Positions 1-7,292 of a stretch of 7,292 nt of DNA are shown here, one piece after another. A program made the position numbers and the translations under genes. The stretch lies in contig JAQSYR010000068.1 in NCBI GenBank assembly GCA_029256035.1, positions 1 to 7,292 of the forward strand, given 5' to 3'. Within the stretch, counting starts at the first letter, position 1. Each line of letters starts with the position of its first letter. The notes under the pieces were generated by a model. That model did not search any database, was not told the origin of the DNA, and saw only the letters and a program-made list of their open reading frames with translations. Source of the stretch: Anaerocolumna sp. Lineage in GTDB: Bacteria; Bacillota; Clostridia; Lachnospirales; Lachnospiraceae.

Positions 1-483
1 GGTTACAAGACTTGATTCTACCCCTTTGCCAGCAGCAGATGAAACATTTTTAATGGATTCTGCATCAAAATACTCAACGGTTACCAAAGAGTTGGCCATT
101 TCAATATAAGTGGCATTCATCTTAACCTCTTGGGCAAGTGCAGCCTTCTCTTTTTCAGCAGGATCTGTGATTTCCTTAAGTGCATTTTCTATATCAGCAT
201 TATAAGCTAAATCAAGCCCTGTCTTCCATGTGTAGCCGGTTCTCTTATCTTCAATTGCCAAAACATCCCTATCCTCACGGTAATAATAACGAATGGTATC
301 AGTCTCATATAAAAGCTCATACTCATCGAAACTTGTTATATCATAGGTAACCTTATCGGTCGGCAATTTCGTATCTCGATTTGTAGTCAGATATGCCGCT
401 TTTACATAACCAAAGGAGATTATGGCTGCAACCAGGCAAATAATTAACATAATATGATATTTTCTTTTTTTAGCCAAGAACAT
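1..483 (-). CDS. N-terminal part of a DUF5696-like membrane-anchored surface protein (cut by the window edge)
   Basis: The frame is open for 161 codons from an ATG at 483-481 to the left edge, so the C-terminal part is missing. The start begins MFLAKKRKYH and is followed by a hydrophobic segment at about residues 11-29. It has a lysine/arginine-rich N-side and no lipobox (the lone Cys16 lies inside the hydrophobic core), so it is either an uncleaved signal anchor or a signal peptide. Residues 51-88 form a beta-rich stretch with the pattern YYREDRDVLAIEDKRTGYTW, which resembles the N-terminus of DUF5696 proteins from memory of that family. Residues 95-125 look helical and charged. The ATG is chosen because AGGAG at 498-494 lies 10 bases upstream. 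A TTG at 477 and an ATG at 450 are in-frame alternatives, but the latter would delete the basic N-terminal residues. The start overlaps the end of the YIP1-type gene by 14 bases, so it is likely the next gene of the operon. The family's molecular function is unknown to me. A role on the cell surface alongside the importer is inference. Confidence 0.72.
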   Translation of the reverse strand, partial: MFLAKKRKYHIMLIICLVAAIISFGYVKAAYLTTNRDTKLPTDKVTYDITSFDEYELLYETDTIRYYYREDRDVLAIEDKRTGYTWKTGLDLAYNADIENALKEITDPAEKEKAALAQEVKMNATYIEMANSLVTVEYFDAESIKNVSSAAGKGVESSLVT

Positions 484-2437
484 TACCCATCATCTCCTCT
501 ACTAATGTTTGTATGAATTGCCATAACTGCTCCCACATAATAATGATAATCAGTGTAATAACAGCTGCAATAATCATAAATACAAATGTTATAATTGTAC
601 TTGAAATCATTTCTTTCATGGTATAATCATGTACCGTCTGAAAACCAATAAAAATAATGAAATATGACATAATTGTAATTACCAGCATAGATACCATAGT
701 CGGAAGCATTCCATAAGCTGGTATCATATAAACCTGTTTTAGAGATCCATCACCGTCTTTTATTGAAGTAACTAAGTAATTACTTATAACAAATAATATT
801 AAAATGGCAAAGAATCCAAAAACGATTGCATTAATATCCATATCCTCTACTGCAACAAACTGATAAATAAAGCCTTTTCCTGTCTGATAAGTCATATAAA
901 TCACAAAAAACAGGATATATAGAATTGTAGCACCGATTGGAGTTCCCTTCTTTTTCACCCTTATATAATAATAAGTATCCAGTGGGTGTTTTGGAATTCG
1001 AAAGGCATATAGCACGTCTTTTACCACAGGAATGGTATACAATTTATCAATAAATGCTTTACGTGAATTCTTTAGTTTCTTTTCTTTATCAAATCTCTTT
1101 ACAATCTGAGATATTGCAACAATTGCAATGATTCCCATTGCAAAATATTCTAGATAGCTTTGAAGCCAGGTATTTCTTACTTCCCAAAATGCTTCTGAAT
1201 AATACTCTCTGTTCCCTGCGACTTTAAAATGTTCCATTGCTTCTTCATACATACCGGCACGAAGATAAGATTTACCTACCCCGTTATGAGCCAGGACGGA
1301 CATTTGATTTAATTTTAAAACTTCTGTCCATTGGACCATAGCTTCTTCGTAAAGACCCTGATTGTATAAGTCCATTGCACCATACACCATAAGGGCATAA
1401 GAAGTTGGTTTAAAAGACTGCAGATAACCTTTTTCTCCATCTACCGTCCATATATTACGGTTTTGATCTACTGCAACAGTTGGTAATACAGAATATAATC
1501 CCGAAATGTCTATATCAGAAACAGAAGAACCAAATTCAAATATTAATTCACCAGCACTGGAATATACTCCTATAATACCATTATGAATACTGGTATATAT
1601 GATTCCGTATTGGTCAACATAAATGTCTGTCATAGAATCATAACCTATTACCGGGTATTGAAACATATTGCCACCCGCTGTGTTATGCTTTTTTAATCCA
1701 TCCGTATTGGTTCCCATGGTAGTTGTATAGACCACACCGTCGCTGTCTATGAATATATTTGAAAATGTTGTGGGTACCCGGTCAACCAGATTCTCCATCT
1801 GCTCTCTGGTAAATAAAGCATTCTGTATTGCCTGAACAATAGAGAGCTTTGTCTGATTCACTGTAAAATAACCCAGAAATTCACCGGTATACGCTAATTG
1901 AATAATGCCGTTGTATACACCCTCTCCAACAATATACATATTTCCTATGTTATCAACTGCCACACGAAGTGGTTCAAAGGCAGTATCTGCGAAAGAAGGA
2001 GTATCCGGTTTTCCAAAGGATTCTATCAACTCAAATTTCTCATTAAACCGGAATATCAATTTTGCACTAGGATCAGCGACATAGATATGACCTTCTCCCG
2101 TTACAAAAACGCCTCTTGGGTTCATAAATCCTTCATATTCCAGGATTCCTGCCACATTACCTTTTGCTATATCATATTTTACAATTCTTTGATTAGAAGA
2201 ATCTGCAATATACAACATATTATCTTTATCAATATAGAGGTCATCCGGTGCTGACAGTCCTAGATCCGTAATTGTTCTATCCGGCAGATAGGCATCCTGG
2301 GTCCTGGTAAACTGACCCTTTTCATTCATTGTGTAAGTATAACTAGTTGCCTGTGACGCTGATGCAGAAAGCGTCGGAACCATGGAAACTACAAAAGCCA
2401 ATAGTAATAACAACCCTGCTTTTATATGTTTTTTCAT
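470..2437 (-). CDS. Secreted NHL-type beta-propeller / TPR / YIP1-domain membrane fusion protein
   Basis: This is a 655-residue protein of unknown precise function, likely a membrane-anchored surface scaffold or sensor. Residues 1-28 form a signal peptide (MKKHIK, hydrophobic core, then SASAS as a probable signal peptidase I site). Six NHL-like blade motifs follow at about 61-89, 104-132, 154-182, 225-252, 266-295 and 316-344. They show patterns such as LYIDKDNMLYIADSSNQRI and VAVDQNRNIWTVDG. Residues 347-410 hold two TPR-like helix pairs (GLYEEAMVQW and GMYEEAMEHF). A transmembrane helix at about 430-446 is followed by the basic stretch KRFDKEKKLKNSRK, which by the positive-inside rule puts the propeller and TPR outside the cell. 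Residues 480-655 match a bacterial YIP1-type domain (HPLDTYYYIRVKKKG, then helices near 500-516, 536-557, 576-597 and 611-634). AGGAGG at 2450-2445 sits 7 bases before the ATG and overlaps the previous gene's TAG. Coupling to the permeases suggests a role in the same importer system. The domain assignments are stronger than the role. Confidence 0.88.
   Translation of the reverse strand: MKKHIKAGLLLLLAFVVSMVPTLSASASQATSYTYTMNEKGQFTRTQDAYLPDRTITDLGLSAPDDLYIDKDNMLYIADSSNQRIVKYDIAKGNVAGILEYEGFMNPRGVFVTGEGHIYVADPSAKLIFRFNEKFELIESFGKPDTPSFADTAFEPLRVAVDNIGNMYIVGEGVYNGIIQLAYTGEFLGYFTVNQTKLSIVQAIQNALFTREQMENLVDRVPTTFSNIFIDSDGVVYTTTMGTNTDGLKKHNTAGGNMFQYPVIGYDSMTDIYVDQYGIIYTSIHNGIIGVYSSAGELIFEFGSSVSDIDISGLYSVLPTVAVDQNRNIWTVDGEKGYLQSFKPTSYALMVYGAMDLYNQGLYEEAMVQWTEVLKLNQMSVLAHNGVGKSYLRAGMYEEAMEHFKVAGNREYYSEAFWEVRNTWLQSYLEYFAMGIIAIVAISQIVKRFDKEKKLKNSRKAFIDKLYTIPVVKDVLYAFRIPKHPLDTYYYIRVKKKGTPIGATILYILFFVIYMTYQTGKGFIYQFVAVEDMDINAIVFGFFAILILFVISNYLVTSIKDGDGSLKQVYMIPAYGMLPTMVSMLVITIMSYFIIFIGFQTVHDYTMKEMISSTIITFVFMIIAAVITLIIIIMWEQLWQFIQTLVEEMMGNVLG
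494..498 (-). promoter_or_regulatory. Ribosome binding site that fixes the start at 483
   Basis: AGGAG, within AGAGGAGAT at 500-492, lies inside the last codons of the preceding YIP1-type gene and 10 bases before the ATG at 483. The TTG at 477 would have a 16-base spacer, so the ATG is preferred. The position implies that ribosomes finishing the upstream gene help start this one. Confidence 0.7.
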
Positions 2438-2448
2438 TTCTGCGCCTC

Positions 2449-3318
2449 CTATTTAATACCGGAATGTGTCATAGTGTTCATTACCTGAGATTGCATCATA
2501 ATAAATATAATTAGATTTGGCAAAAATAATATGACTGCTGCTGCGGCAACCATACCGGAGGCAGCGATTGTATTGTTAGTTGATATTGAATTTAGATAAA
2601 ATGCCAGAGTTCGCATGGCATCACTGGTAATAAAATTATTGGATGCTTCCGTTGCATTCCACACAGTCTGAAACGTTAGTACAATGGAAGTTGCAAGTGC
2701 CGGTTTTGTTAAAGGAATTATTACTTTTCTAACAATAGTCCAGTCATTTGCCCCATCCATTACCGCTGCTTCTATCAATGCATCGGGTATCTGGTCAACG
2801 AATTGTTTTACAAGAAATAAACCAACGGGCATTGCAATTAACGGTAATATATGAGCAAACCAGCTGTTGATTAATCCAGTTTGAACAATAACTATATATC
2901 TTGGTACAGAAACTGCTGTTGCTACAAACATTAAAGCCATCTGGTTCATGTTGAGCAAAGTTCCCTTTAATTTAAATTTCTTCTTTGATAATGCATAGGC
3001 ACCGGTAATGGTTATAATAAGGTTTAAACAAACCGTTGTAATTGCAATAAAGAAGGAATTAAACAGGTATCTTGACATTGGGACTCCTGTAATACCGGAT
3101 AATCCGAATAGGTCTCTAAAATTCTCCATAGTTGGGTCTTTTACAAACAGGGTCGGCGGGAAAGCAAATAATTCCCCTAAAGGTTTAAACGCCTGATTGA
3201 TAATAAAGACAACAGGTAGAATCATAAATATTGCCAGAGGTACTAATATAAAATAAAACTTTAATTGTGAAGTCGAAAAGCTCTTCGGATTAATTTTTGA
3301 TCCTTGAAAGTTAGCCAT
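2449..3318 (-). CDS. Carbohydrate ABC transporter permease, MalG/UgpE type
   Basis: This is a 289-residue inner-membrane subunit of an ABC importer, with the length and layout of the CUT1 family (BPD_transp_1 fold). Hydrophobic segments lie at about 21-42, 84-110, 121-147, 150-170, 206-222 and 254-276. The cytoplasmic EAA loop that contacts the ATPase is intact: EAAVMDGA begins at residue 183 and ends in IIPLTKP at 200-206. The N-terminal ILPVVFIINQAFKP and the segment ENFRDLFG near 65-72 are typical of the MalG-like half. It pairs with the permease just upstream to form the heterodimeric channel. The ATG at 3318 is supported by AGGAGG at 3332-3327 with an 8-base spacer. That site overlaps the upstream gene's TAG, and the gap between the genes is 12 bases. 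The substrate cannot be deduced from the permease. Confidence 0.95.
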   Translation of the reverse strand: MANFQGSKINPKSFSTSQLKFYFILVPLAIFMILPVVFIINQAFKPLGELFAFPPTLFVKDPTMENFRDLFGLSGITGVPMSRYLFNSFFIAITTVCLNLIITITGAYALSKKKFKLKGTLLNMNQMALMFVATAVSVPRYIVIVQTGLINSWFAHILPLIAMPVGLFLVKQFVDQIPDALIEAAVMDGANDWTIVRKVIIPLTKPALATSIVLTFQTVWNATEASNNFITSDAMRTLAFYLNSISTNNTIAASGMVAAAAVILFLPNLIIFIMMQSQVMNTMTHSGIK

Positions 3319-3330
3319 GATTTATCCCTC

Positions 3331-4263
3331 CTAATCTTTCTCGCCAAATAGAGCATGTGCAATCTTTGAGAACAGCCACACCATAATCAGCAGCACAACT
3401 GATATTGCTGCCGCATACCCCATTTCATAACGGAGGAAGCCATAATCATCTACATGGTTTGTTATTAATTGTCCTGCATATCCAGGCGTTGGGTTGCCTC
3501 CAGTTAACGTAACACCAATCCAACCCATGTTGAATGCATTAACAATTGCCATAACAGCACCGAATAACATCTGTGGTTTCATGGAAGGAATGGTAATATA
3601 GATAATTTCCTGAAAACGGTTCTTGATGCCGTCCACGTAGGCTGCTTCATATAATTCTTCATTAATGTTTAATATACCGGATATCATAGCTAAAAAGCCG
3701 ATACCCATAGAAGACCATAAGGAAATAAATATCATTACATTCATCAGATAATCGCTGGAAAGCAAAAATGGAATGGGCGCATCAATCAGTCCAAGACCCA
3801 TTAAAAAACTATTTACTATACCTCTTTGATCTCCAGAAAATACTGCCTTCCAGATAACACCTACGAATACCTGACCAACCATGGAAGGTGTATAAATTGC
3901 TAATGACAGTATAGTTCTTGGTATAGGCTGAACCTGAGCAAGCATCCATGCCAGTAAAAAGGATAATGCATATCCCCCAGGACCAACGATAACGGCGTAT
4001 TTGATTGTATTAGGAAGTACATTCTTTAAAAATACGTGGTCCTGGGTAATCAAGGTGATATAATTTAAAAACCCAACAAAGGAAGGCTTATTAATAACAT
4101 CAAAATATGTAAAAGATAATCCGATAGCCATAACGACTGGAATAAGTATAAATATAAAAAATAAGGAGCCATAAGGAAGAAGCAGTAAAAATGTATTTAT
4201 ATTTTTGCTATGGTTCATTTTCTTAACTCTTTTATTACGATAAACTGCACTTATCTGATTCAT
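3331..4263 (-). CDS. Sugar ABC transporter permease, MalF/UgpA type
   Basis: This is a 310-residue membrane subunit of an ABC importer. After a basic N-terminus (about residues 8-20) come hydrophobic segments near 24-52, 83-108, 115-140, 172-196, 232-252 and 281-302. The signature EAA loop is complete: EAAYVDGI from residue 206, ending in IPSMKP at 225-230. The opening LLLLPYGSLFFIFILIPVV and the element SFVGFLNY near 61-68 are characteristic of UgpA/LplB-like CUT1 permeases. The ATG at 4263 is supported by AGGAGG at 4279-4274 with a 10-base spacer. An internal ATG at codon 16 has no comparable site. Only 2 bases separate it from the solute-binding protein gene upstream, so translation is probably coupled. 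With the downstream permease it forms the transport channel. The ATPase is not in the window and may be a shared MsmX/UgpC-type protein encoded elsewhere. Confidence 0.95.
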   Translation of the reverse strand: MNQISAVYRNKRVKKMNHSKNINTFLLLLPYGSLFFIFILIPVVMAIGLSFTYFDVINKPSFVGFLNYITLITQDHVFLKNVLPNTIKYAVIVGPGGYALSFLLAWMLAQVQPIPRTILSLAIYTPSMVGQVFVGVIWKAVFSGDQRGIVNSFLMGLGLIDAPIPFLLSSDYLMNVMIFISLWSSMGIGFLAMISGILNINEELYEAAYVDGIKNRFQEIIYITIPSMKPQMLFGAVMAIVNAFNMGWIGVTLTGGNPTPGYAGQLITNHVDDYGFLRYEMGYAAAISVVLLIMVWLFSKIAHALFGEKD

Positions 4264-4265
4264 TT

Positions 4266-7223
4266 TTATCTGGCCTCCTCTCTTGCTTTTTTAATTTGTT
4301 CCTCAATCCAGTCAATATCTCTAAGAACATATGGTTTTAAAAGGTTACCTTCTTCATCATAAATTCCAAGTTCCTGCAGCTTCTTTCGAATTTCACGGTT
4401 AATTCCTATTACTTTTTCATCTACTGCTACCTGTGCTGATGTTCCCTTAAATACCATATTGTTCCATATGTCCGATAAAGAACGTTCTGCCATGTACTGT
4501 CCCGGAGTTCTTGGTACATCTCGAAGCCACTTGATTTGTTCTAATATGATCTGCTTTTCTTCCTGTGTAAATGGAGAATCTTCAATTGCCTGGACATTGG
4601 ATGGCAGCCATACAAAGGCATCGCCGTAAGTTGACTGTAATGTATACGCATAGTCAACCTGGGTTTCATGATCTGTCCACCATTTTAAGAATTCCCAGGA
4701 TTCCTCAGCATTTTTAGTATCCTTAAAGATAAATCCGTTGGTTCCGCTGGCAACATACCATCTGCTGATAGAACCATCTTCCTGAACAGTTCCAGGGTAA
4801 GAAGATAATGCCCATTGTCCTTCAAGTTCAGGTGCTCCATTTTTAATCAGGTTATAATTTTGTAAATCTACAATACCAATTGGCAAAATGGAATAACGGA
4901 AGGAGTTAAAAAAGGAACTAACCTGTGTATCAAGGGAATACTTTATAAACAGGTCACCTAATGCCTGAATTCCCTTTACTGCATCTGGTTCATCAATTGC
5001 AGTTCGCAGTCCATCCTCCGTAAATAACTTACCATTGTTCTGATAAATAAGAGGTGCTGTCTGGTAAAACCACTTATATCCATCCCCAAAGGCAATGTTA
5101 TGATAAAAATTCATACCATACCTTTGTAAAGTCGGAAGCATATCTGCTATGTCCTGCCAGGTATCCGGAGGGGTTAGTCCTAAACTCTCAAATATATCGG
5201 TACGATAAATAATTGCATTAAAATCCAAAGTTTCCGGTACAGCATACACCCCTTCATTGTATAAAAGCGGGGTAAATGAACCTGGTGCAAATCGGTCAGC
5301 TACCACCCAGAAATCTTCAAATTGGGTTAAATCGTATAAAGCATCCCTGCTTGCTAAATCAAAAGGAATGTAAGAAAGTAATCCCAGTGCAACATCCGGT
5401 GTCTGGTCCGCTGCAGCCGCAAGAGTCAGCTTGTTAGCATCCGGCATTACTGATATTTTAACTTTGATTCCTGTTTTTGGTGTAAATTCAGTGTCCGCCA
5501 TTTTCTGCATTAAATCTACATGGGTCATGGCTCTGTTTACCCAGATATTAATTGCTTCGGGGTCATTTTCCGTTACATATTTTTTTGAAACAAAGGAGTT
5601 GACTAATGTCTGAATTCCATTCCCTAAGGATTGAAGAATAGATGCATTGGGTTTTGGCAATGTCTCATTACCATAAACATAAATCATGTCCAGTGCAAAA
5701 TCCTGTTCTACAATATCCGAGGAGAAACTTCCCATGGAGGCAAGTATTGAATTGTCTTTCCCTGTAAGATCTTCCTTATAGAGTGCTATTTCATCCGGGT
5801 ATTCCCCTAGTTTTTCTATAAAGAGTAATGCTTTCTCCATTTCTGTGAGAATGGCCGCGTCTACTCCATTTGGCGTATATTCTTGTAATGTATACTGAAT
5901 ATACCGAATCAGTGTTTCATATGCATTAAGATAATCCCCAATCCCAGGAATGTATTTTGTCATTTTCCAAGTACGATTATTATCTTTTGTTGAACCTGTT
6001 ATCTTGGTAATTTCTAATTCAAATTCTGTAACATGTTCAGAAATCAGTCTGGCATAACGCCAGGCAGTTGTCACCGGTTCCTGTTCAGAGCGTAAGGTCA
6101 GTGTATGGGTTCCCTTAGTTAAGAATATTTCATAAGGAGTCCCCTCTTTATCGCTTACAACCTCATTTGCCCAGCGGCTGCCCGTAGATGGGAACCCATA
6201 GTTTTCTAACTCTTTAAAGGGTATTTCTCCATCAATTCTTATGGTATTAAAAACATCAAATTCTTCTTTGTCGTTATTATAGTGGAAAGCCAGATGATAA
6301 TAGCCATCCATTGGAGCATTTATCTCGTATGTAATCTCAGTACCCGGATCCCACCAGGCAAGAGCATTCAGCTTCTTGTAGGCACTGTCATGAGGTTCTA
6401 GAGCAGGGTCATTGATTGACAGGGAGATAGCCTGTGTCGAATTTTTCTCTATATAATCAACAGCATTAATTTCAACTAATTCTGAAACAAGAGTTCCCTC
6501 CTGGCTGTTGCGATATTCGGTGTAAGTTGGAGTAGTATCATTTGGAGCCGCAATCTTTAGTGTGCCAAGTCCTAATCCGTCATTAGCAACATTGGTTATC
6601 TCTATTATGTTAATACCTTCTGCTAATTCAAATAATAACGGCTCTGCTGTGTAATAAGTATTATTATATAAAGGTTTAGAAGTCCAGTCTTCCTTTTTTA
6701 TCTGCTTTGGTGCTGTTTCATCACCATAGCGGTCTGTGGGAAATTCTTTTGTTTCATCCTGCCAGAAAAGGGGAAGTGCAATATTTTTCATTTCACTATA
6801 AGCCTGGCTGCCATTAATTTTAAGATCCACTGTAAAATCAGACAGTGAGTCACTTAGTGGTTTATAATCTAAAACCATATAATATAAACCTGGTTGTTCT
6901 ACTTCAATTTTATATTGTGCTGTTTCATTGTAATCAATAGTAACGAAGGTTGCATCATAACCATCTGCTTTTATTCCTGCTTCTGGTGCTGCAGATAATT
7001 CTCCCTGACCCATCTTAGCTGTAACATTATATAAAAAATCCGTATACAATACTGCCTTTGTACGCAGGGAATCATTTAACAAGTTGAAGGCCGCTTTTAC
7101 CTCTTCCTCATCTACTTCGGATACATATTCTGCTTTTTTCCCAAAATTAAATACCAATGCTGATGCACCTACTGCAATAATAAGCATAAGTATAATGGAT
7201 GCTATGCGTCTTTTCTTCTTCAT
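4266..7223 (-). CDS. Oversized extracellular solute-binding protein with two N-terminal beta-sandwich domains
   Basis: This is a 985-residue surface protein, more than twice the roughly 400-450 residues usual for a sugar-binding protein. Residues 1-7 are basic and 8-26 hydrophobic, and no cysteine is seen in the protein. It is therefore not a lipoprotein: it is either anchored by this helix or cleaved near GASA at 19-22. Residues 75-227 and about 248-405 look like two beta-sandwich, carbohydrate-binding-module-like domains (for example AQYKIEVEQPGLYYMVLDYK and EITYEINAPMDGYYHLAFHY). Residues 410-552 are mostly helical. The family 1 binding module starts at about 556 (INIWVNR, then LMQKMADTEFTPKTGIKV) and runs to about 950. 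It contains AAAADQTPDVALG, the hinge-like YAVPETLDFNAIIYRTDIFE, NGFIFKDTKNAEESWEFLKWW and a charged helical tail. The ATG at 7223 is the only start codon available in frame before the right edge. It is the first complete gene of the operon, placed before its two permeases as expected. It most likely captures a glycan or oligosaccharide, but the ligand is unknown. Confidence 0.9.
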   Translation of the reverse strand: MKKKRRIASIILMLIIAVGASALVFNFGKKAEYVSEVDEEEVKAAFNLLNDSLRTKAVLYTDFLYNVTAKMGQGELSAAPEAGIKADGYDATFVTIDYNETAQYKIEVEQPGLYYMVLDYKPLSDSLSDFTVDLKINGSQAYSEMKNIALPLFWQDETKEFPTDRYGDETAPKQIKKEDWTSKPLYNNTYYTAEPLLFELAEGINIIEITNVANDGLGLGTLKIAAPNDTTPTYTEYRNSQEGTLVSELVEINAVDYIEKNSTQAISLSINDPALEPHDSAYKKLNALAWWDPGTEITYEINAPMDGYYHLAFHYNNDKEEFDVFNTIRIDGEIPFKELENYGFPSTGSRWANEVVSDKEGTPYEIFLTKGTHTLTLRSEQEPVTTAWRYARLISEHVTEFELEITKITGSTKDNNRTWKMTKYIPGIGDYLNAYETLIRYIQYTLQEYTPNGVDAAILTEMEKALLFIEKLGEYPDEIALYKEDLTGKDNSILASMGSFSSDIVEQDFALDMIYVYGNETLPKPNASILQSLGNGIQTLVNSFVSKKYVTENDPEAINIWVNRAMTHVDLMQKMADTEFTPKTGIKVKISVMPDANKLTLAAAADQTPDVALGLLSYIPFDLASRDALYDLTQFEDFWVVADRFAPGSFTPLLYNEGVYAVPETLDFNAIIYRTDIFESLGLTPPDTWQDIADMLPTLQRYGMNFYHNIAFGDGYKWFYQTAPLIYQNNGKLFTEDGLRTAIDEPDAVKGIQALGDLFIKYSLDTQVSSFFNSFRYSILPIGIVDLQNYNLIKNGAPELEGQWALSSYPGTVQEDGSISRWYVASGTNGFIFKDTKNAEESWEFLKWWTDHETQVDYAYTLQSTYGDAFVWLPSNVQAIEDSPFTQEEKQIILEQIKWLRDVPRTPGQYMAERSLSDIWNNMVFKGTSAQVAVDEKVIGINREIRKKLQELGIYDEEGNLLKPYVLRDIDWIEEQIKKAREEAR

Positions 7224-7232
7224 TGTAACTCG

Positions 7233-7237
7233 CTCCC
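7233..7237 (-). promoter_or_regulatory. Ribosome binding site of the solute-binding protein gene
   Basis: GGGAG within AAAGGGAGCG lies 9 bases before the ATG at 7223. It decides the start, because the reading frame stays open upstream to the window edge without another ATG, GTG or TTG codon. The remaining sequence up to 7292 shows a run of seven T's (minus strand, 7266-7260) but no convincing promoter or operator. Confidence 0.7.
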
Positions 7238-7292
7238 TTTTTAAATACTGACTGCTTAGAAAAAAATCAAGCGCCTCCGACTTAATATCTTG

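Noticed and set aside
1898..2254. Plus-strand open frame of 118 codons.
   Set aside because: It lies wholly antisense to the well-supported propeller domain, has no recognisable motif, and its cysteine/isoleucine-rich composition is typical of a shadow frame.
3008..3196. Plus-strand open frame of 62 codons.
   Set aside because: It is antisense to the N-terminal part of the second permease and has no domain signal of its own.
5431..5613. Plus-strand open frame of 60 codons.
   Set aside because: It is antisense to the start of the solute-binding module and shows no family resemblance, so it is treated as a shadow.
7242..7270. Promoter-like pair on the minus strand: TTGATT at 7270-7265 and TATTTA at 7247-7242 with a 17-base spacer.
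   Set aside because: The -10 matches only half of the consensus. The transcript would start at or in the ribosome binding site at 7237-7233, leaving no usable leader. The true promoter is probably beyond the right edge.
7261..7285. Possible terminator of an upstream gene: AAGT...GCTT followed by a run of T's on the minus strand.
   Set aside because: The stem is at most four pairs, including one G-T, with a mismatch directly inside, which is too weak for an intrinsic terminator.
7224..7292. The reading frame of the binding protein is open upstream of its ATG to the window edge, suggesting a longer protein or an upstream fusion.
   Set aside because: The ATG at 7223 has a well-placed GGGAG and is followed at once by a classic basic plus hydrophobic export signal, so the upstream open codons are most likely chance.

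Overview
The window is a single block of minus-strand genes, read from the right edge to the left. It has AT-rich DNA, strong AGGAGG-type ribosome binding sites, almost no intergenic space and Gram-positive-style secreted proteins. This suggests a low-GC Firmicute, most likely a clostridial organism such as a Lachnospiraceae member. That placement rests on general style and gene content, not on a marker gene.

Layout in the direction of transcription: (1) 7223-4266, a very large extracellular solute-binding protein whose binding module sits at the C-terminal end, behind two predicted beta-sandwich domains and a helical linker; (2) 4263-3331, a MalF/UgpA-type sugar ABC permease; (3) 3318-2449, a MalG/UgpE-type carbohydrate ABC permease; (4) 2437-470, a secreted and membrane-embedded fusion of a six-motif NHL-type beta-propeller, TPR-like helices and a YIP1-type membrane domain; (5) 483-1, the N-terminal 161 codons of a membrane-anchored surface protein that resembles the DUF5696 family and is cut by the left edge. 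Gene junctions are +2, +12 and +11 bases and then a 14-base overlap. Each downstream gene's Shine-Dalgarno lies in or against the end of the gene before it, so this is almost certainly one translationally coupled operon.

Genes 1-3 form the capture and membrane parts of a CUT1-like ABC importer. No ATPase is present, as is common for such importers, which often borrow a shared MsmX/UgpC-type ATPase. Genes 4 and 5 are not normal ABC importer parts. Their co-transcription suggests an enlarged surface apparatus in which propeller, beta-sandwich and DUF5696-like domains work with the importer on some extracellular polymer or glycoconjugate. The substrate cannot be read from the sequence. No RNA genes, insertion sequences, CRISPR arrays, attachment sites, convincing promoter or terminator were seen, and no gene-free stretch exceeds 69 bases.
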